Below are positions 41,610 through 50,462 of a DNA stretch of 64,000 bases, piece after piece (position 1 is the stretch's first letter; each line of letters opens with the position of its first letter). The stretch covers positions 1 to 64,000 of the forward strand of contig NZ_JBBHZZ010000009.1 of NCBI RefSeq assembly GCF_037482405.1. The letters are read 5' to 3'. The position numbers and the translations under genes are program-made. The notes under the pieces were generated by a model, which saw only the letters and a program-made list of their open reading frames with translations, ran no database searches and had not been told where the DNA came from. The DNA is from Pseudokineococcus marinus. GTDB taxonomy: Bacteria > Actinomycetota > Actinomycetes > Actinomycetales > Quadrisphaeraceae.

Positions 41610-43274
41610 GTGAGCGACGGCCCCCTCATCGTCCAGAGCGACAAGACCCTCCTGCTCGAGGTCGACCACCCCGACGCGCCGGCCTGCCGCAAGGCCATCG
41701 CGCCCTTCGCCGAGCTCGAGCGCGCCCCCGAGCACGTCCACACCTACCGGCTCACGCCGCTGGGCCTGTGGAACGCCCGGGCCGCGGGCCACGACGCCGA
41801 GCAGGTCGTCGACGTCCTGCTCGAGCACTCGCGCTACCCGGTGCCGCACGCGCTGCTCGTCGACGTCGCCGAGACGATGGACCGCTACGGCCGCCTCCAG
41901 CTCGTCGACGCCCCCGGCCACGGCCTCGTCCTGCACGCCACGGACGTGCCGGTGCTCGAGGAGGTGCTGCGGAGCAAGAAGGTCGCCCCGCTCGTCGGCG
42001 AGCGCATCGACGAGGCGACCGTCGCCGTCCACCCCAGCGAGCGCGGCAACCTCAAGCAGGTGCTGCTCAAGCTGGGCTGGCCCGCCGAGGACCTGGCCGG
42101 GTACGTCGACGGCGAGGCGCACCCCATCGACCTCGACACGAGCGGCTGGGACCTGAGGCCGTACCAGGCCGAGGCCGTCGACGGGTTCTGGGACGGCGGC
42201 TCGGGCGTCGTCGTCCTCCCCTGCGGGGCGGGCAAGACGCTCGTCGGCGCCGGGGCGATGGCCAAGGCCCGCGCGACGACGCTCATCCTCGTGACCAACA
42301 CCGTGTCCGCGCGGCAGTGGAAGGACGAGCTGGTCAAGCGGACGTCCCTCACCGAGGACGAGATCGGCGAGTACTCGGGCACCCGCAAGGAGGTGCGCCC
42401 GGTCACCATCGCCACCTACCAGGTGCTGACGACGCGCCGGAAGGGCGTCTACCCGCACCTGGAGCTGCTCGACGCCCGTGACTGGGGGCTCATCGTCTAC
42501 GACGAGGTCCACCTCCTGCCGGCGCCGATCTTCCGCATGACGGCGGACCTCCAGGCCCGCCGCCGGCTCGGGTTGACGGCGACGCTCGTGCGCGAGGACG
42601 GCCGCGAGGGCGAGGTCTTCTCCCTCATCGGGCCCAAGCGCTACGACGCGCCGTGGAAGGACATCGAGTCGCAGGGCTACATCGCCCCGGCCGACTGCGT
42701 CGAGGTGCGGGTGACGCTGCCCGACAGCGAGCGCCTCCTCTACGCGACCGCGGAGCCGGACGAGCGCTACCGGCTGTGCGCGACGACGGAGTCCAAGACC
42801 CGCGTCGTCCAGCGCGTCGTCGAGGCGAGCAAGGGCGAGCAGGTGCTCGTCATCGGCCAGTACATCGACCAGCTCGACGACCTCGGCGAGCGCCTCGGCG
42901 CGCCCGTCATCAAGGGGGAGACGTCGGTGGCCGAGCGCCAGCGCCTCTTCCAGGCCTTCCGCGAGGGCGAGCTGCACGTGCTCGTCGTCTCCAAGGTGGC
43001 CAACTTCTCCATCGACCTGCCCGAGGCGTCCGTGGCCGTGCAGGTCAGCGGGTCCTTCGGCTCCCGGCAGGAGGAGGCGCAGCGCCTCGGTCGCCTGCTG
43101 CGCCCCAAGGGCGACGGGCGCACCGCCCGCTTCTACACCGTCGTCTCCCGCGACACCCTCGACCAGGACTTCGCCGCCCACCGGCAGCGCTTCCTCGCCG
43201 AGCAGGGCTACGCCTACCGGATCCTCGACGGCGACGACGTCCTCGCCGGCTCGCTGGAGGCCGACGGCGCCTGA
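41610..43274 (+). CDS. XPB/Ssl2-type DNA repair helicase
   Basis: The 554-aa SF2 helicase matches bacterial and archaeal XPB. A damage-recognition-like N domain (IVQSDKTLLLEVDHP) leads to the helicase core: motif I VVLPCGAGKTLVGAGAM, the DEVH box IVYDEVHLLPAPIFR, the XPB RED motif in TLVREDGREGEVFS, QGYIAPADCVEV, motif V VVSKVANFSIDLPEASV and motif VI SRQEEAQRLGRLLRPK. XPB unwinds DNA 3' to 5' in nucleotide excision repair; bacterial copies are of uncertain role. GTG 41610 follows GGAAGGA. Confidence 0.95.
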   Translation: MSDGPLIVQSDKTLLLEVDHPDAPACRKAIAPFAELERAPEHVHTYRLTPLGLWNARAAGHDAEQVVDVLLEHSRYPVPHALLVDVAETMDRYGRLQLVDAPGHGLVLHATDVPVLEEVLRSKKVAPLVGERIDEATVAVHPSERGNLKQVLLKLGWPAEDLAGYVDGEAHPIDLDTSGWDLRPYQAEAVDGFWDGGSGVVVLPCGAGKTLVGAGAMAKARATTLILVTNTVSARQWKDELVKRTSLTEDEIGEYSGTRKEVRPVTIATYQVLTTRRKGVYPHLELLDARDWGLIVYDEVHLLPAPIFRMTADLQARRRLGLTATLVREDGREGEVFSLIGPKRYDAPWKDIESQGYIAPADCVEVRVTLPDSERLLYATAEPDERYRLCATTESKTRVVQRVVEASKGEQVLVIGQYIDQLDDLGERLGAPVIKGETSVAERQRLFQAFREGELHVLVVSKVANFSIDLPEASVAVQVSGSFGSRQEEAQRLGRLLRPKGDGRTARFYTVVSRDTLDQDFAAHRQRFLAEQGYAYRILDGDDVLAGSLEADGA

Positions 43275-43300
43275 CGGCGCGAGGCCCCGCCCACCTCGGT

Positions 43301-43405
43301 GGTGGACCTCGTGGGAGACGCCACCTTCGTGGTGGATCTCGTGGGACGACACGCCGTCGCCCGGCCCACGAGGTCCACCGCGACGGCGATGGTGGACCTC
43401 GTGGG
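43301..43405. repeat. Palindromic repeat cluster I (GGTGGACCTCGTGGG arms)
   Basis: The 15-mer GGTGGACCTCGTGGG occurs at 43301-43315, 43331-43345 (one mismatch) and 43391-43405, and inverted at 43365-43379. The second and inverted copies form a 49-bp palindrome, 43331-43379. It lies between the XPB stop and the 3' end of the DUF559 gene. Confidence 0.85.
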
Positions 43406-43459
43406 CGCGGGCCGTCGCTCCGCTGGCGGTCGGTGGTCGCCGAGCGTCGACCTCCGCGG

Positions 43460-44396
43460 TCACAGCGCTCGCCGCACGAGGCCCCGGACCACGGACGGCG
43501 CGAGCGTGTCCCGCCACGTGCACCGCACCACGTCGTGGCCGAGGGCGACGAGGGTGTTGCTGCGCCACCGGTCGCGGTAGACGGCCTCGGCGTCGAGTGG
43601 GGGTCCGCGCCGTCCGCCTCCAGCAGCAGGAGTCCTCGACGCTCGCTCCGACGACGGCGGAACGCCATGTCGCCGCGCGCCAGGAGCACGCCGTGCTCGT
43701 CGCGGACCTCGACCTGGAGGTCGTCCGGTGGGACGCCGCCGTCGTGGCATCGCAGGCGGACGCGGCTCTCGAGCACCGACTCCGCCCGGGCGTCGGCGAT
43801 CGCCCACAGGTCGCCGACGCCGGCGGCGCCGGGCCGGCCCGCGCAGAGGAGCGACGCCGCGACGAGCTCCTCGGCGTCGCCGCTGCGGAGGAGGCCGTCC
43901 AGGAGCGCGAGCGCGTCCGGGCGCTCGAGGCGCGGCACCAGGTCCGCCACGGTGCGGACCCGCGAGGTCGCCGGCAGCCCGTCCAGGTCGACCACGTGGT
44001 CGACCGGCGGGTCCCACCGGTGGACGACGAGGGGCCGCGACCCCACCTGGACGGGCGCACGCCGGGCGACGTGCACCCGGCTCGTCGGCGGCCCGGGCGG
44101 AAGGCCGTGCAGCACCGCCGCGGTGGGGCCCGCCACCACCGCCCCCTCGACCGCCAGCACGGCGGCGCGAGCCCACGACCGCTGGAGGGCGAGCCCCTGG
44201 CGGTGCGTCTCGACGAGCAGGACGCCGGGGAGGAGCCGGCGCCACTCCTGCCGGCGGACCATCGTCCGGACCGTCTCCACCGACGCGCCCGCCGCCAGCA
44301 CGTCGCGGCGGGTGACGACGCCGTCCTGGCCGGCGGCGAGCGCTCGAGCGCGGGGAGCGCCGTCCGGGCTGAGGGGTGCAGGGCACGGACGTCCAC
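43460..44396 (-). pseudogene. DUF559 endonuclease-like gene with AbiEi-type N domain, frameshifted
   Basis: Read with two single-base corrections this locus gives one protein of about 312 aa. An N-terminal AbiEi-like helix-turn-helix (AAGQDGVVTRRDVLAAGASVETVRTMVRRQEWRRLLPGVLL) leads to GPTAAVLHGLPP and RTVADLVPRL. The C-terminal DUF559 (Vsr/PD-(D/E)XK-like) domain has LLLLEADGADPHSTP in one frame and then AVYRDRWRSNTLVALGHDVVRCTWRDT in the next. The breaks fall near 43588 and near 44340, each mended by one extra base, and the mended length is a multiple of three. It is either a decayed gene or carries two consensus errors. The protein family is highly multicopy in actinobacteria; function is unproved. 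Inverted palindromes flank it. Confidence 0.75.
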
Positions 44397-44526
44397 GACC
44401 GGGAGCGTCCCGGTCCGTCGCTGCCGGACGGCGCCGACCGCGTCACCGGTGGACGGCCGGCCTCGCCCGTCCGCCTGTGCGCGCCACCGCGACAGCCCGC
44501 CCCACGCGGCCCACCACCGTCACCGT

Positions 44527-44575
44527 GGTCGACCTCGTGGGGCAGGCGACGGCGTGCCGCCCCACGAGGTCCACC
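44527..44575. repeat. Palindromic repeat J, inverted copy of the 49-bp element in cluster I
   Basis: This 49-bp palindrome matches the reverse complement of 43331-43379 at 43 of 49 positions, but only about 34 in direct orientation. It ends 10 bp before the stop codon of the GH3 gene. With cluster I it brackets the DUF559 gene as terminal inverted repeats would. Confidence 0.8.
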
Positions 44576-44585
44576 TTCGCCGGCG

Positions 44586-46910
44586 TCAGGGCGGGACGAC
44601 GTCCACGCCGACGACGCGGCGGTCGGCGGTGGTGACCGGGTGCGCGGCACCGGTGAGCTCGACCTGCGCGGTGAGCTCGACGTCCGCGCACGACGGGCCG
44701 ACGCGCAGCTCGAGGGCGCCGGGCTCGACGACGCGGGTCATCGAGCGGTCGGTGAAGGCCACGCGGGTCGTCGGGACGTCGAGGACGACCTCGGCGGCCT
44801 GCCCGGCCTCCAGCTCCACCCGCGCGTAGCCGAGCAGCTGGGTGATCGGCCGCGTGACGGAGGCGACCGGGTCGCTCGCGTACAGCTGGACGACGTCGGC
44901 ACCCGCGCGGTCCCCGGTGTTGCGGACCGTCACCGACACCTGGAGGGCGCCGTCCGTGGGCACCTCGGTCTGCGCGACGCGCAGGTCGCTGCGCTCGAAC
45001 GTCGTGTACGACAGGCCGAAGCCGAAGGGCCGCACGGGCTTGGTGTCGATGTTGCTCACCGAGCTCGCGGCGCCCAGCTTCGGGTGCAGGTAGGAGTACG
45101 GCTGCGCGCCCACCGAGCGGGGCAGCGAGACGGGCAGGCGCCCCGACGGGTTGACCCGGCCGGAGAGCACGCCCGCGACGGCGCCGCCGCCCTCCTGGCC
45201 CGGGAAGAAGGCCTGCACGACGGCGGCGCAGCGGTCCAGCGCCCAGTCGACGGCGTAGGGGCGGCCGGTGAGCAGCACCGCGACGACGGGCCGACCGGTG
45301 TCGAGCAGGGCCTCGAGCAGCTCGCGCTGGACGCCGGGCAGGTCGAGCGACTCGGCGTCGCACCCCTCCCCCGACGTGCCGCGGCCGAAGAGCCCCGCGC
45401 GGTCGCCGAGGACGGCGACGACGACGTCGGCCCCCTGCGCCTCCTCGACCGCCGCGGCGATCCCCGAGGCGTCGGCCGTGTCGACGTCGCAGCCGCGGGC
45501 GTAGGTCGTCGTCGCGCCGGTGAGCTCGCCGCGCAGCGCCGCGAGCAGCGACGGCGCGTCGAGCCCCAGCTCGACGCCCGGGTGCTGGGCCAGCACGTGG
45601 TTGGCGAAGCTGTAGCAGCCGAACAGCGCCGGCACCTCGTCGGCGTTGGGCCCGACGACGGCGACGCGGCGCTCCGCGGCCGGGTCGAGCGGCAGCACGC
45701 CGTCGTTGGAGAGGAGGACCACGCCCTCCTCGGCGATGCGGCGGGCGAGGTCGCGGTGGGCGGGCGGGTCGAGGTCGACCTCGCCGACGGCGTCGGGGTC
45801 GAAGGTCGCGTCGAGCAGGCCGAGGCGCTCCTTCTGCGCGAGCACCCGGCGCAGCGCCCGGTCGACGAGCGCCTCGTCGGTGAGCCCGTCGCGGATGCGG
45901 GCCGCCAGCGGCTCGAGGTAGGCCGTGCCCGTGGGCAGCTCCACGTCGATGCCGGCCGCCAGCGCCTGGGCCGCGGCGTCGCCGGGATCGCCGGCCACGC
46001 CGTGCAGCGACTGCAGGAAGGCGACCGCGAAGTAGTCGGCGACGACGGTGCCCGTGAAGCCCCACTGCCCGCGCAGCAGGTCGGTGAGCAGCGACGTGTC
46101 GGCCGCGACGGGGACGCCGTCGACCTCCGCGTAGGAGTTCATGACCGAGTCGACGCCGCCGTCGAGGACGGCCATCTCGAACGGCGGCAGAAGGACGTCG
46201 GCGACCTCGCGCGGCCCGGCGTGCACGGGCGCGAGGTTGCGCCCCGCTCGGCTGTTCGAGTACCCGACGAAGTGCTTGAGCGTCGCGACGACGCCGGTCG
46301 ACTGCACGCCGCGGACGTACGCCGTCGCGACCGTGCCGACGACGTACGGGTCCTCGGCGATGCACTCCTCGACGCGGCCCCACCGGGCGTCGCGGACGAC
46401 GTCCAGCACCGGCGCGAGGCCCTGGTGGACGCCGAGGGAGCGCATCGACTCCCCGATGGCGGCGCCCATCTCCTCCACGAGCTCGGGGTGGAAGGTGGCC
46501 CCCCACGTCAGCGGCGCCGGGAAGGTGGTGGCCTTCCAGGCCGCCAGCCCCGTGAGGCACTCCTCGTGGACGAGCGCGGGGATGCCGGGGCGGGTGCTCT
46601 CGACGAGCCACCGCTGGCGCGCCGCGAGCGTGCGCGCGCCGGCCACCGGGTCGACGGGCGCCGTGCCGAAGGGGCGCGTCAGCTGCCCGAGCCCGCGGGC
46701 GGCGAAGGACTCGAACTCGGCGTCCTCGGACTGCATGGCGTCCTGCATGGGCGCGACGTCGCCGCCCTCGCCGTCCCCGCCCTTGCCCTCCCAGAGGCCG
46801 ACGAGCTGGGCGAGCTTCTCCTCGAGCGTCAGGGACGCCAGGAGCTCCTCCACGCGGGGCGACGCCGGGACGTCGGCGGTGCTGGCGGAGGGCGTGGTGT
46901 CGGTGCTCAT
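44586..46910 (-). CDS. Glycoside hydrolase family 3 (beta-glucosidase/xylosidase)
   Basis: The 774-aa protein has the GH3 N-terminal barrel (EELLASLTLEEKLAQLVGLWEG, PGIPALVHEECLTG, APVLDVVRDARWGRVEECIAEDPYVVG, TLKHFVGYS), the nucleophile Asp in GTVVADYFAV, a GH3_C domain with the candidate acid/base Glu in GTSGEGCDAESLDLPG, and a C-terminal fibronectin-like domain (FGFGLSYTTF). There is no signal peptide, so it is intracellular and acts on imported oligosaccharides. GAAGGAC precedes the ATG. It is downstream of the sugar ABC genes; beta-xylosidase is favoured by the GH10 neighbour. Confidence 0.93.
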   Translation of the reverse strand: MSTDTTPSASTADVPASPRVEELLASLTLEEKLAQLVGLWEGKGGDGEGGDVAPMQDAMQSEDAEFESFAARGLGQLTRPFGTAPVDPVAGARTLAARQRWLVESTRPGIPALVHEECLTGLAAWKATTFPAPLTWGATFHPELVEEMGAAIGESMRSLGVHQGLAPVLDVVRDARWGRVEECIAEDPYVVGTVATAYVRGVQSTGVVATLKHFVGYSNSRAGRNLAPVHAGPREVADVLLPPFEMAVLDGGVDSVMNSYAEVDGVPVAADTSLLTDLLRGQWGFTGTVVADYFAVAFLQSLHGVAGDPGDAAAQALAAGIDVELPTGTAYLEPLAARIRDGLTDEALVDRALRRVLAQKERLGLLDATFDPDAVGEVDLDPPAHRDLARRIAEEGVVLLSNDGVLPLDPAAERRVAVVGPNADEVPALFGCYSFANHVLAQHPGVELGLDAPSLLAALRGELTGATTTYARGCDVDTADASGIAAAVEEAQGADVVVAVLGDRAGLFGRGTSGEGCDAESLDLPGVQRELLEALLDTGRPVVAVLLTGRPYAVDWALDRCAAVVQAFFPGQEGGGAVAGVLSGRVNPSGRLPVSLPRSVGAQPYSYLHPKLGAASSVSNIDTKPVRPFGFGLSYTTFERSDLRVAQTEVPTDGALQVSVTVRNTGDRAGADVVQLYASDPVASVTRPITQLLGYARVELEAGQAAEVVLDVPTTRVAFTDRSMTRVVEPGALELRVGPSCADVELTAQVELTGAAHPVTTADRRVVGVDVVPP

Positions 46911-46955
46911 GGGGTCCTTCCGGAGGGGTGGGGCGGGGCGCGACGGTACGGCTCC

Positions 46956-47855
46956 TCAGCCCTTCACGGCGCCCTGCAGGCCGTTGACGATGCGTCGCTG
47001 CATGGCCAGGAAGAAGACGAGCGCCGGGATCATGGCGAGGGACGTGAAGGCGAGGACCCCTGCAGTGTCCTGCGCGTACTGCGTGGAGAAGCTCGCCACG
47101 CCGAGCGGCAGCGTCTGGGACGCCGGGTCGGACAGCACGAGCAGCGGCAGCAGGTAGGCGTTCCACGACGCGACGAACGCCAGGACGCCGACCGTCACGA
47201 GCCCCGGCCCCGACAGCGGCAGCAGCACGCGCCAGAAGAAGCCGATGCGCGAGGCGCCGTCGATGGCGGCCGCCTCCTCGAGCTCCTTCGGCAGCGCCGC
47301 GAGGAACGGCCGCAGGATGACGACCGTCAGCGGCAGCGCGAAGGCGGCCTGCGGGAGCGCGACGCCCCACACCGTGTTGGTGAGCTGGAGGTCCCGGACG
47401 AGCAGGAACAGCGGGATGATCGCCACGGTCAGCGGGAAGAGCAGCCCGAGGGTGAAGACGAGCGCCAGCGCCTCGCGCCCCTTGAACCGGTAGCGGGCCA
47501 GCGGGTAGGCCGCCATGACGCCGAGCACCGAGACGACGACCGTCGTGATGAGCGCGACGAGCGTGGAGTTCAGCGTGTAGCGCCAGAAGCTCGCCGACGT
47601 CAGCACGGCGACGTAGTTGTCGACGACCCACGGGCTGGGCAGGCCCACCGGGTCCGCGGCGAGCTGCGCGTTGGAGCGGAAGCCGCCGAGGAAGGCGTAG
47701 GCCACGGGGGCGACCGTCACGACGACCACGAGCGCGGCGACGGCGTAGACGAGGGGCCCGCCGCCGCCGAAGGAGCGACGGCGACCGCGGCGGCGGGGCT
47801 CGGGCTGCAGCGGGACGGGGCGCCCGGGGGCGGGCGTCGTCGTGGGGGCGCTCAT
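46956..47855 (-). CDS. Carbohydrate ABC transporter permease (MalG type)
   Basis: The 299-aa protein has six predicted helices and the permease EAA loop EEAAAIDGASRIGFFWRVLLPLSGP, which contacts the ATPase. VAPVAYAFLGGFRSNAQL and WVVDNYVAVL follow the MalG pattern. It pairs with the other permease and the binding protein upstream; the ATP a subunit (probably an MsiK-type shared ATPase) is not in the window. The ATG at 47855 overlaps the stop of the preceding permease in ATGA. Confidence 0.93.
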   Translation of the reverse strand: MSAPTTTPAPGRPVPLQPEPRRRGRRRSFGGGGPLVYAVAALVVVVTVAPVAYAFLGGFRSNAQLAADPVGLPSPWVVDNYVAVLTSASFWRYTLNSTLVALITTVVVSVLGVMAAYPLARYRFKGREALALVFTLGLLFPLTVAIIPLFLLVRDLQLTNTVWGVALPQAAFALPLTVVILRPFLAALPKELEEAAAIDGASRIGFFWRVLLPLSGPGLVTVGVLAFVASWNAYLLPLLVLSDPASQTLPLGVASFSTQYAQDTAGVLAFTSLAMIPALVFFLAMQRRIVNGLQGAVKG

Positions 47856-49036
47856 CGCGCGGCCCTCCTCGGCTTCGGCGCCACCTCGTTGTCGCGGCGC
47901 AGGACGAAGGTCTGGTACAGGACGGCGAGCACGAGCGAGATGACGAAGAGCAGGACCGCGACGGCGGAGGCGTAGCCGTACAGCCCGCGCTCGGTGCCCT
48001 GGTTGATGAGGTAGATCGCCATCGTCACCGTCGAGTTGGCGGGGCCGCCGCCGGTGAGGATCCACACCATGTCGAAGAGCTGGAGCGAGCCGATCATCGA
48101 CAGGAAGCCCCAGGTGCGGATCGTCGGCCCGAGCAGCGGGATGGTGACCCGGCGCTGGACCTGCCACCACGAGGCGCCGTCGAGCTGCGCGGCCTCGTAG
48201 ACGTCCTCGGGGACGCCCTGCAGGCCGGCGAGGAAGAGGATGACCGCGAGGCCGAGGTACTTCCACGTGAGGACGACCATCACGGTGCCGAGGGCGATGT
48301 CGGGGTCGCCCAGCCACAGCTGGGTCAGGCCCCCGAGCCCGACGCCCTCGACGACGGCGTCGACGAGGCCGTTCGGCTGCAGGAGCAGCACCCACACCAC
48401 GCCGGCGACGACCTCGGCGAGGACGTACGGCATGAAGATGACGACGCGCAGGAAGCCGCGGCCGCGGATGTCCCGGTTGAGCAGGAGCGCGATCGCGAGG
48501 CCCAGCGGCAGCTGGATCGCGATGGACAGCGCGATGATGACGAAGTTGTTCACCACCGCGCCGGTGAAGACGGTGTCGCCGAGGGCCCGCGCGTAGTTGT
48601 CGAGCCCGACGAAGTCGTCGAGCGGGCCGAGGCCGTTCCAGTCGAAGACCGAGTAGCGGACGGCCTGCAGCACCGGGACCACGATGAACAGGCCGAGCAG
48701 GACGAGCGCCGGGCCGGTGAAGAAGGCGATCTCGAGGCGCGTGCGCGTCCTCGCGGAGAGCCGCGAGGACGAGCGCCGCCGACCGCCCCCCGACGGGCGC
48801 GCGGGCGCCGCCGACCGGTCGGGCCGGTCGGCGGCNNNNNNNNNNNNNNNNNNNNNNNNNNNNNNNNNNNNNNNNNNNNNNNNNNNNNNNNNNNNNNNNN
48901 NNNNNNNNNNNNNNNNNNNNNNNNNNNNNNNNNNNNNNNNNNNNNNNNNNNNNNNNNNNNNNNNNNNNNNNNNNNNNNNNNNNNNNNNNNNNNNNNNNNN
49001 GGCGGCGACGTCGGCGCCCGTGGGGCGGGGGGTCAC
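47852..49036 (-). CDS. Carbohydrate ABC transporter permease (MalF type), interrupted by an N gap
   Basis: The transmembrane part is intact: IAFFTGPALVLLGLFIVVPVLQAVRYSVFDWNG, FMPYVLAEVVAGVVWVLLL and the EAA loop YEAAQLDGASWWQVQRRVTIPLLGP. The cytoplasmic N terminus (MTPRPTGADVAA ... AADRPDRSAAPARPSGGG) is broken by 165 Ns. A perfect 12-bp inverted repeat (48807-48835) abuts the gap, so the true N terminus may be shorter than it appears. GTG 49036 is a tentative start. It is the middle gene of the binding protein-permease-permease-GH3 operon. Confidence 0.88.
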   Translation of the reverse strand: MTPRPTGADVAAXXXXXXXXXXXXXXXXXXXXXXXXXXXXXXXXXXXXXXXXXXXXXXXXXXXXXXXAADRPDRSAAPARPSGGGRRRSSSRLSARTRTRLEIAFFTGPALVLLGLFIVVPVLQAVRYSVFDWNGLGPLDDFVGLDNYARALGDTVFTGAVVNNFVIIALSIAIQLPLGLAIALLLNRDIRGRGFLRVVIFMPYVLAEVVAGVVWVLLLQPNGLVDAVVEGVGLGGLTQLWLGDPDIALGTVMVVLTWKYLGLAVILFLAGLQGVPEDVYEAAQLDGASWWQVQRRVTIPLLGPTIRTWGFLSMIGSLQLFDMVWILTGGGPANSTVTMAIYLINQGTERGLYGYASAVAVLLFVISLVLAVLYQTFVLRRDNEVAPKPRRAAR

Positions 49037-49052
49037 GTCGTCCGCCTCCCGA

Positions 49053-50336
49053 TCAGGCGGTGCCGGCCGCGGCCTGGACCGCGTCGACGACGTCCTGGGG
49101 GCTCGCCTGCCCGGCGAAGAGCAGCGCGATCTCGTCGTTCATCGCCCCGCCGACGTTCTCGCCGAAGGCGGTGTCGAAGTAGAGCTGCACGTAGGGCGCG
49201 CTGTCGCGGTACTCGAGCAGGTCGGCGAGGGCCGGGTCCGAGACGGCGTCGTTGGCGGCCGGGTTGGTCGGCAGCCCCATGTCGCGCTCGGCGAAGCCCG
49301 TCTGGACCTCGTCGGACAGGAGGTGGTCGAGGAAGTCGACGCACACCGGGGGCGCGTCGGCCGCGCACGCCCACGCGTCGCCGCCGCCGAGGGCGGCCTC
49401 GGGGTCGCCCGCGCCGCCCGCGACGGTCGGGAACGGGAACCAGCCCGTCTTCTCGCCCAGGCCCTCGTTGTCCTCGGTGAGGCCCTGCATGACGCCGGGC
49501 TCCCAGTGGCCGGCCAGCTCCATGGCGACCTGCTCGGTGGCGAGCAGGCCCGAGGCGCTCGCGGGGCCCTGCTGCGCCGGGGTGGCGAGGAAGCCCTCGT
49601 TGAACGGCTCGGTCTCGACGAGCTCCTGGAGGTCCTCTCCCGCCGCGACGAAGCACGGGTCGGAGAAGTCGAGGGAGGTGACGGCGTCCTCGAGGACGTC
49701 CTGGCCGCACTCGCGCAGCGCCGTGTAGTACCAGTAGTGCGCGGCCGGCCACTTGTCGCCGGCGCCCACGGAGATGGGCTGGATCCCCGCGTCCTTGAGG
49801 GCCTGGACCGCGGCGTCGAGCTCCTCCATCGTCTGCGGCGGCTCGGTGATGCCCGCCTGCTCGAAGAGGTCGGTGTTGTACCAGAACCCGACGACGCCGA
49901 CCGAGAACGGCAGGGCGTACGTGCGGCCGTCGATCTGCCAGCCGTTGACCGAGCTGCCGACGGTCTCGATCGTCTCGGGGAGCTCGTCGGACAGGTCCAT
50001 GGTCAGGCCCGCCTCGACGTGGTCGGCGAGCTCGCCGCCCCCGCGCTCCATGTACACGTCAGGGGTGTCGCCGGTCTGGAAGGCGGCGTCCAGCCTCGTG
50101 AGCATGTCCTCGTGCGCCAGGGCGCTGATCTCGATCGTCGTGCCCGGGTTGGCGGCCTCGAAGTCGGCCGCGACCTGCTCGTAGTAGGCCTTGCCGGGGT
50201 CGGTGTTCGAGTTGTGCCACCAGGTGAGCGTGCTGCCGTCGGCGTCGCCGCCGCCGGAGTCGCCGCCGCCGCAGGCGGTCAGCGCGGTGGCGGTCGCCAG
50301 GAGCGCGACGGCCGTGAGGGCTCGGTTCCTCGCCAT
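49053..50336 (-). CDS. Sugar ABC transporter substrate-binding lipoprotein
   Basis: The 427-aa lipoprotein starts MARNRALTAVALLATATALTACGGG with lipobox LTAC, so it is anchored on the outer face of the membrane. The rest is a family 1 extracellular solute-binding fold: LTWWHNSNTDPGKAYYEQVAADFEAANPG, LPFSVGVVGFWYNTDLFEQAGI, and VAMELAGHWEPGVMQG. GAAGGA sits 9 nt before the ATG at 50336; the ATG at 50345 would be too close. It probably binds xylo-oligosaccharides or another plant-derived sugar, inferred from the GH10 and GH3 neighbours. Confidence 0.93.
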   Translation of the reverse strand: MARNRALTAVALLATATALTACGGGDSGGGDADGSTLTWWHNSNTDPGKAYYEQVAADFEAANPGTTIEISALAHEDMLTRLDAAFQTGDTPDVYMERGGGELADHVEAGLTMDLSDELPETIETVGSSVNGWQIDGRTYALPFSVGVVGFWYNTDLFEQAGITEPPQTMEELDAAVQALKDAGIQPISVGAGDKWPAAHYWYYTALRECGQDVLEDAVTSLDFSDPCFVAAGEDLQELVETEPFNEGFLATPAQQGPASASGLLATEQVAMELAGHWEPGVMQGLTEDNEGLGEKTGWFPFPTVAGGAGDPEAALGGGDAWACAADAPPVCVDFLDHLLSDEVQTGFAERDMGLPTNPAANDAVSDPALADLLEYRDSAPYVQLYFDTAFGENVGGAMNDEIALLFAGQASPQDVVDAVQAAAGTA

Positions 50337-50410
50337 GGGGTGCATGTCCTTCGTCGTCGTCGACCGGTGGAGGAGCGCGGCGAGCATGCGACGGGCCCCG
50401 AGAGGATGTC

Positions 50411-50431
50411 AAACGTTGTCGATAACGGTTT
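50411..50431. promoter_or_regulatory. LacI-type operator in the divergent promoter region
   Basis: AAAC-GTTGTCGATAAC-GGTTT is a 21-bp near-perfect palindrome of the LacI/GalR kind, with the central CG step typical of the family. It lies between the start of the ABC binding protein (minus) and the lacI-family gene (plus) and can control both. Confidence 0.75.
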
Positions 50432-50450
50432 CGACGCCGAGGCGGAACGC

Positions 50451-50456
50451 TACTGT
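50451..50456 (+). promoter_or_regulatory. Candidate -10 (TACTGT) for leaderless lacI-family gene
   Basis: TACTGT ends 6 nt before the GTG at 50463; the operator at 50411-50431 covers the -35 region. Confidence 0.5.
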
Positions 50457-50462
50457 TCGGCC

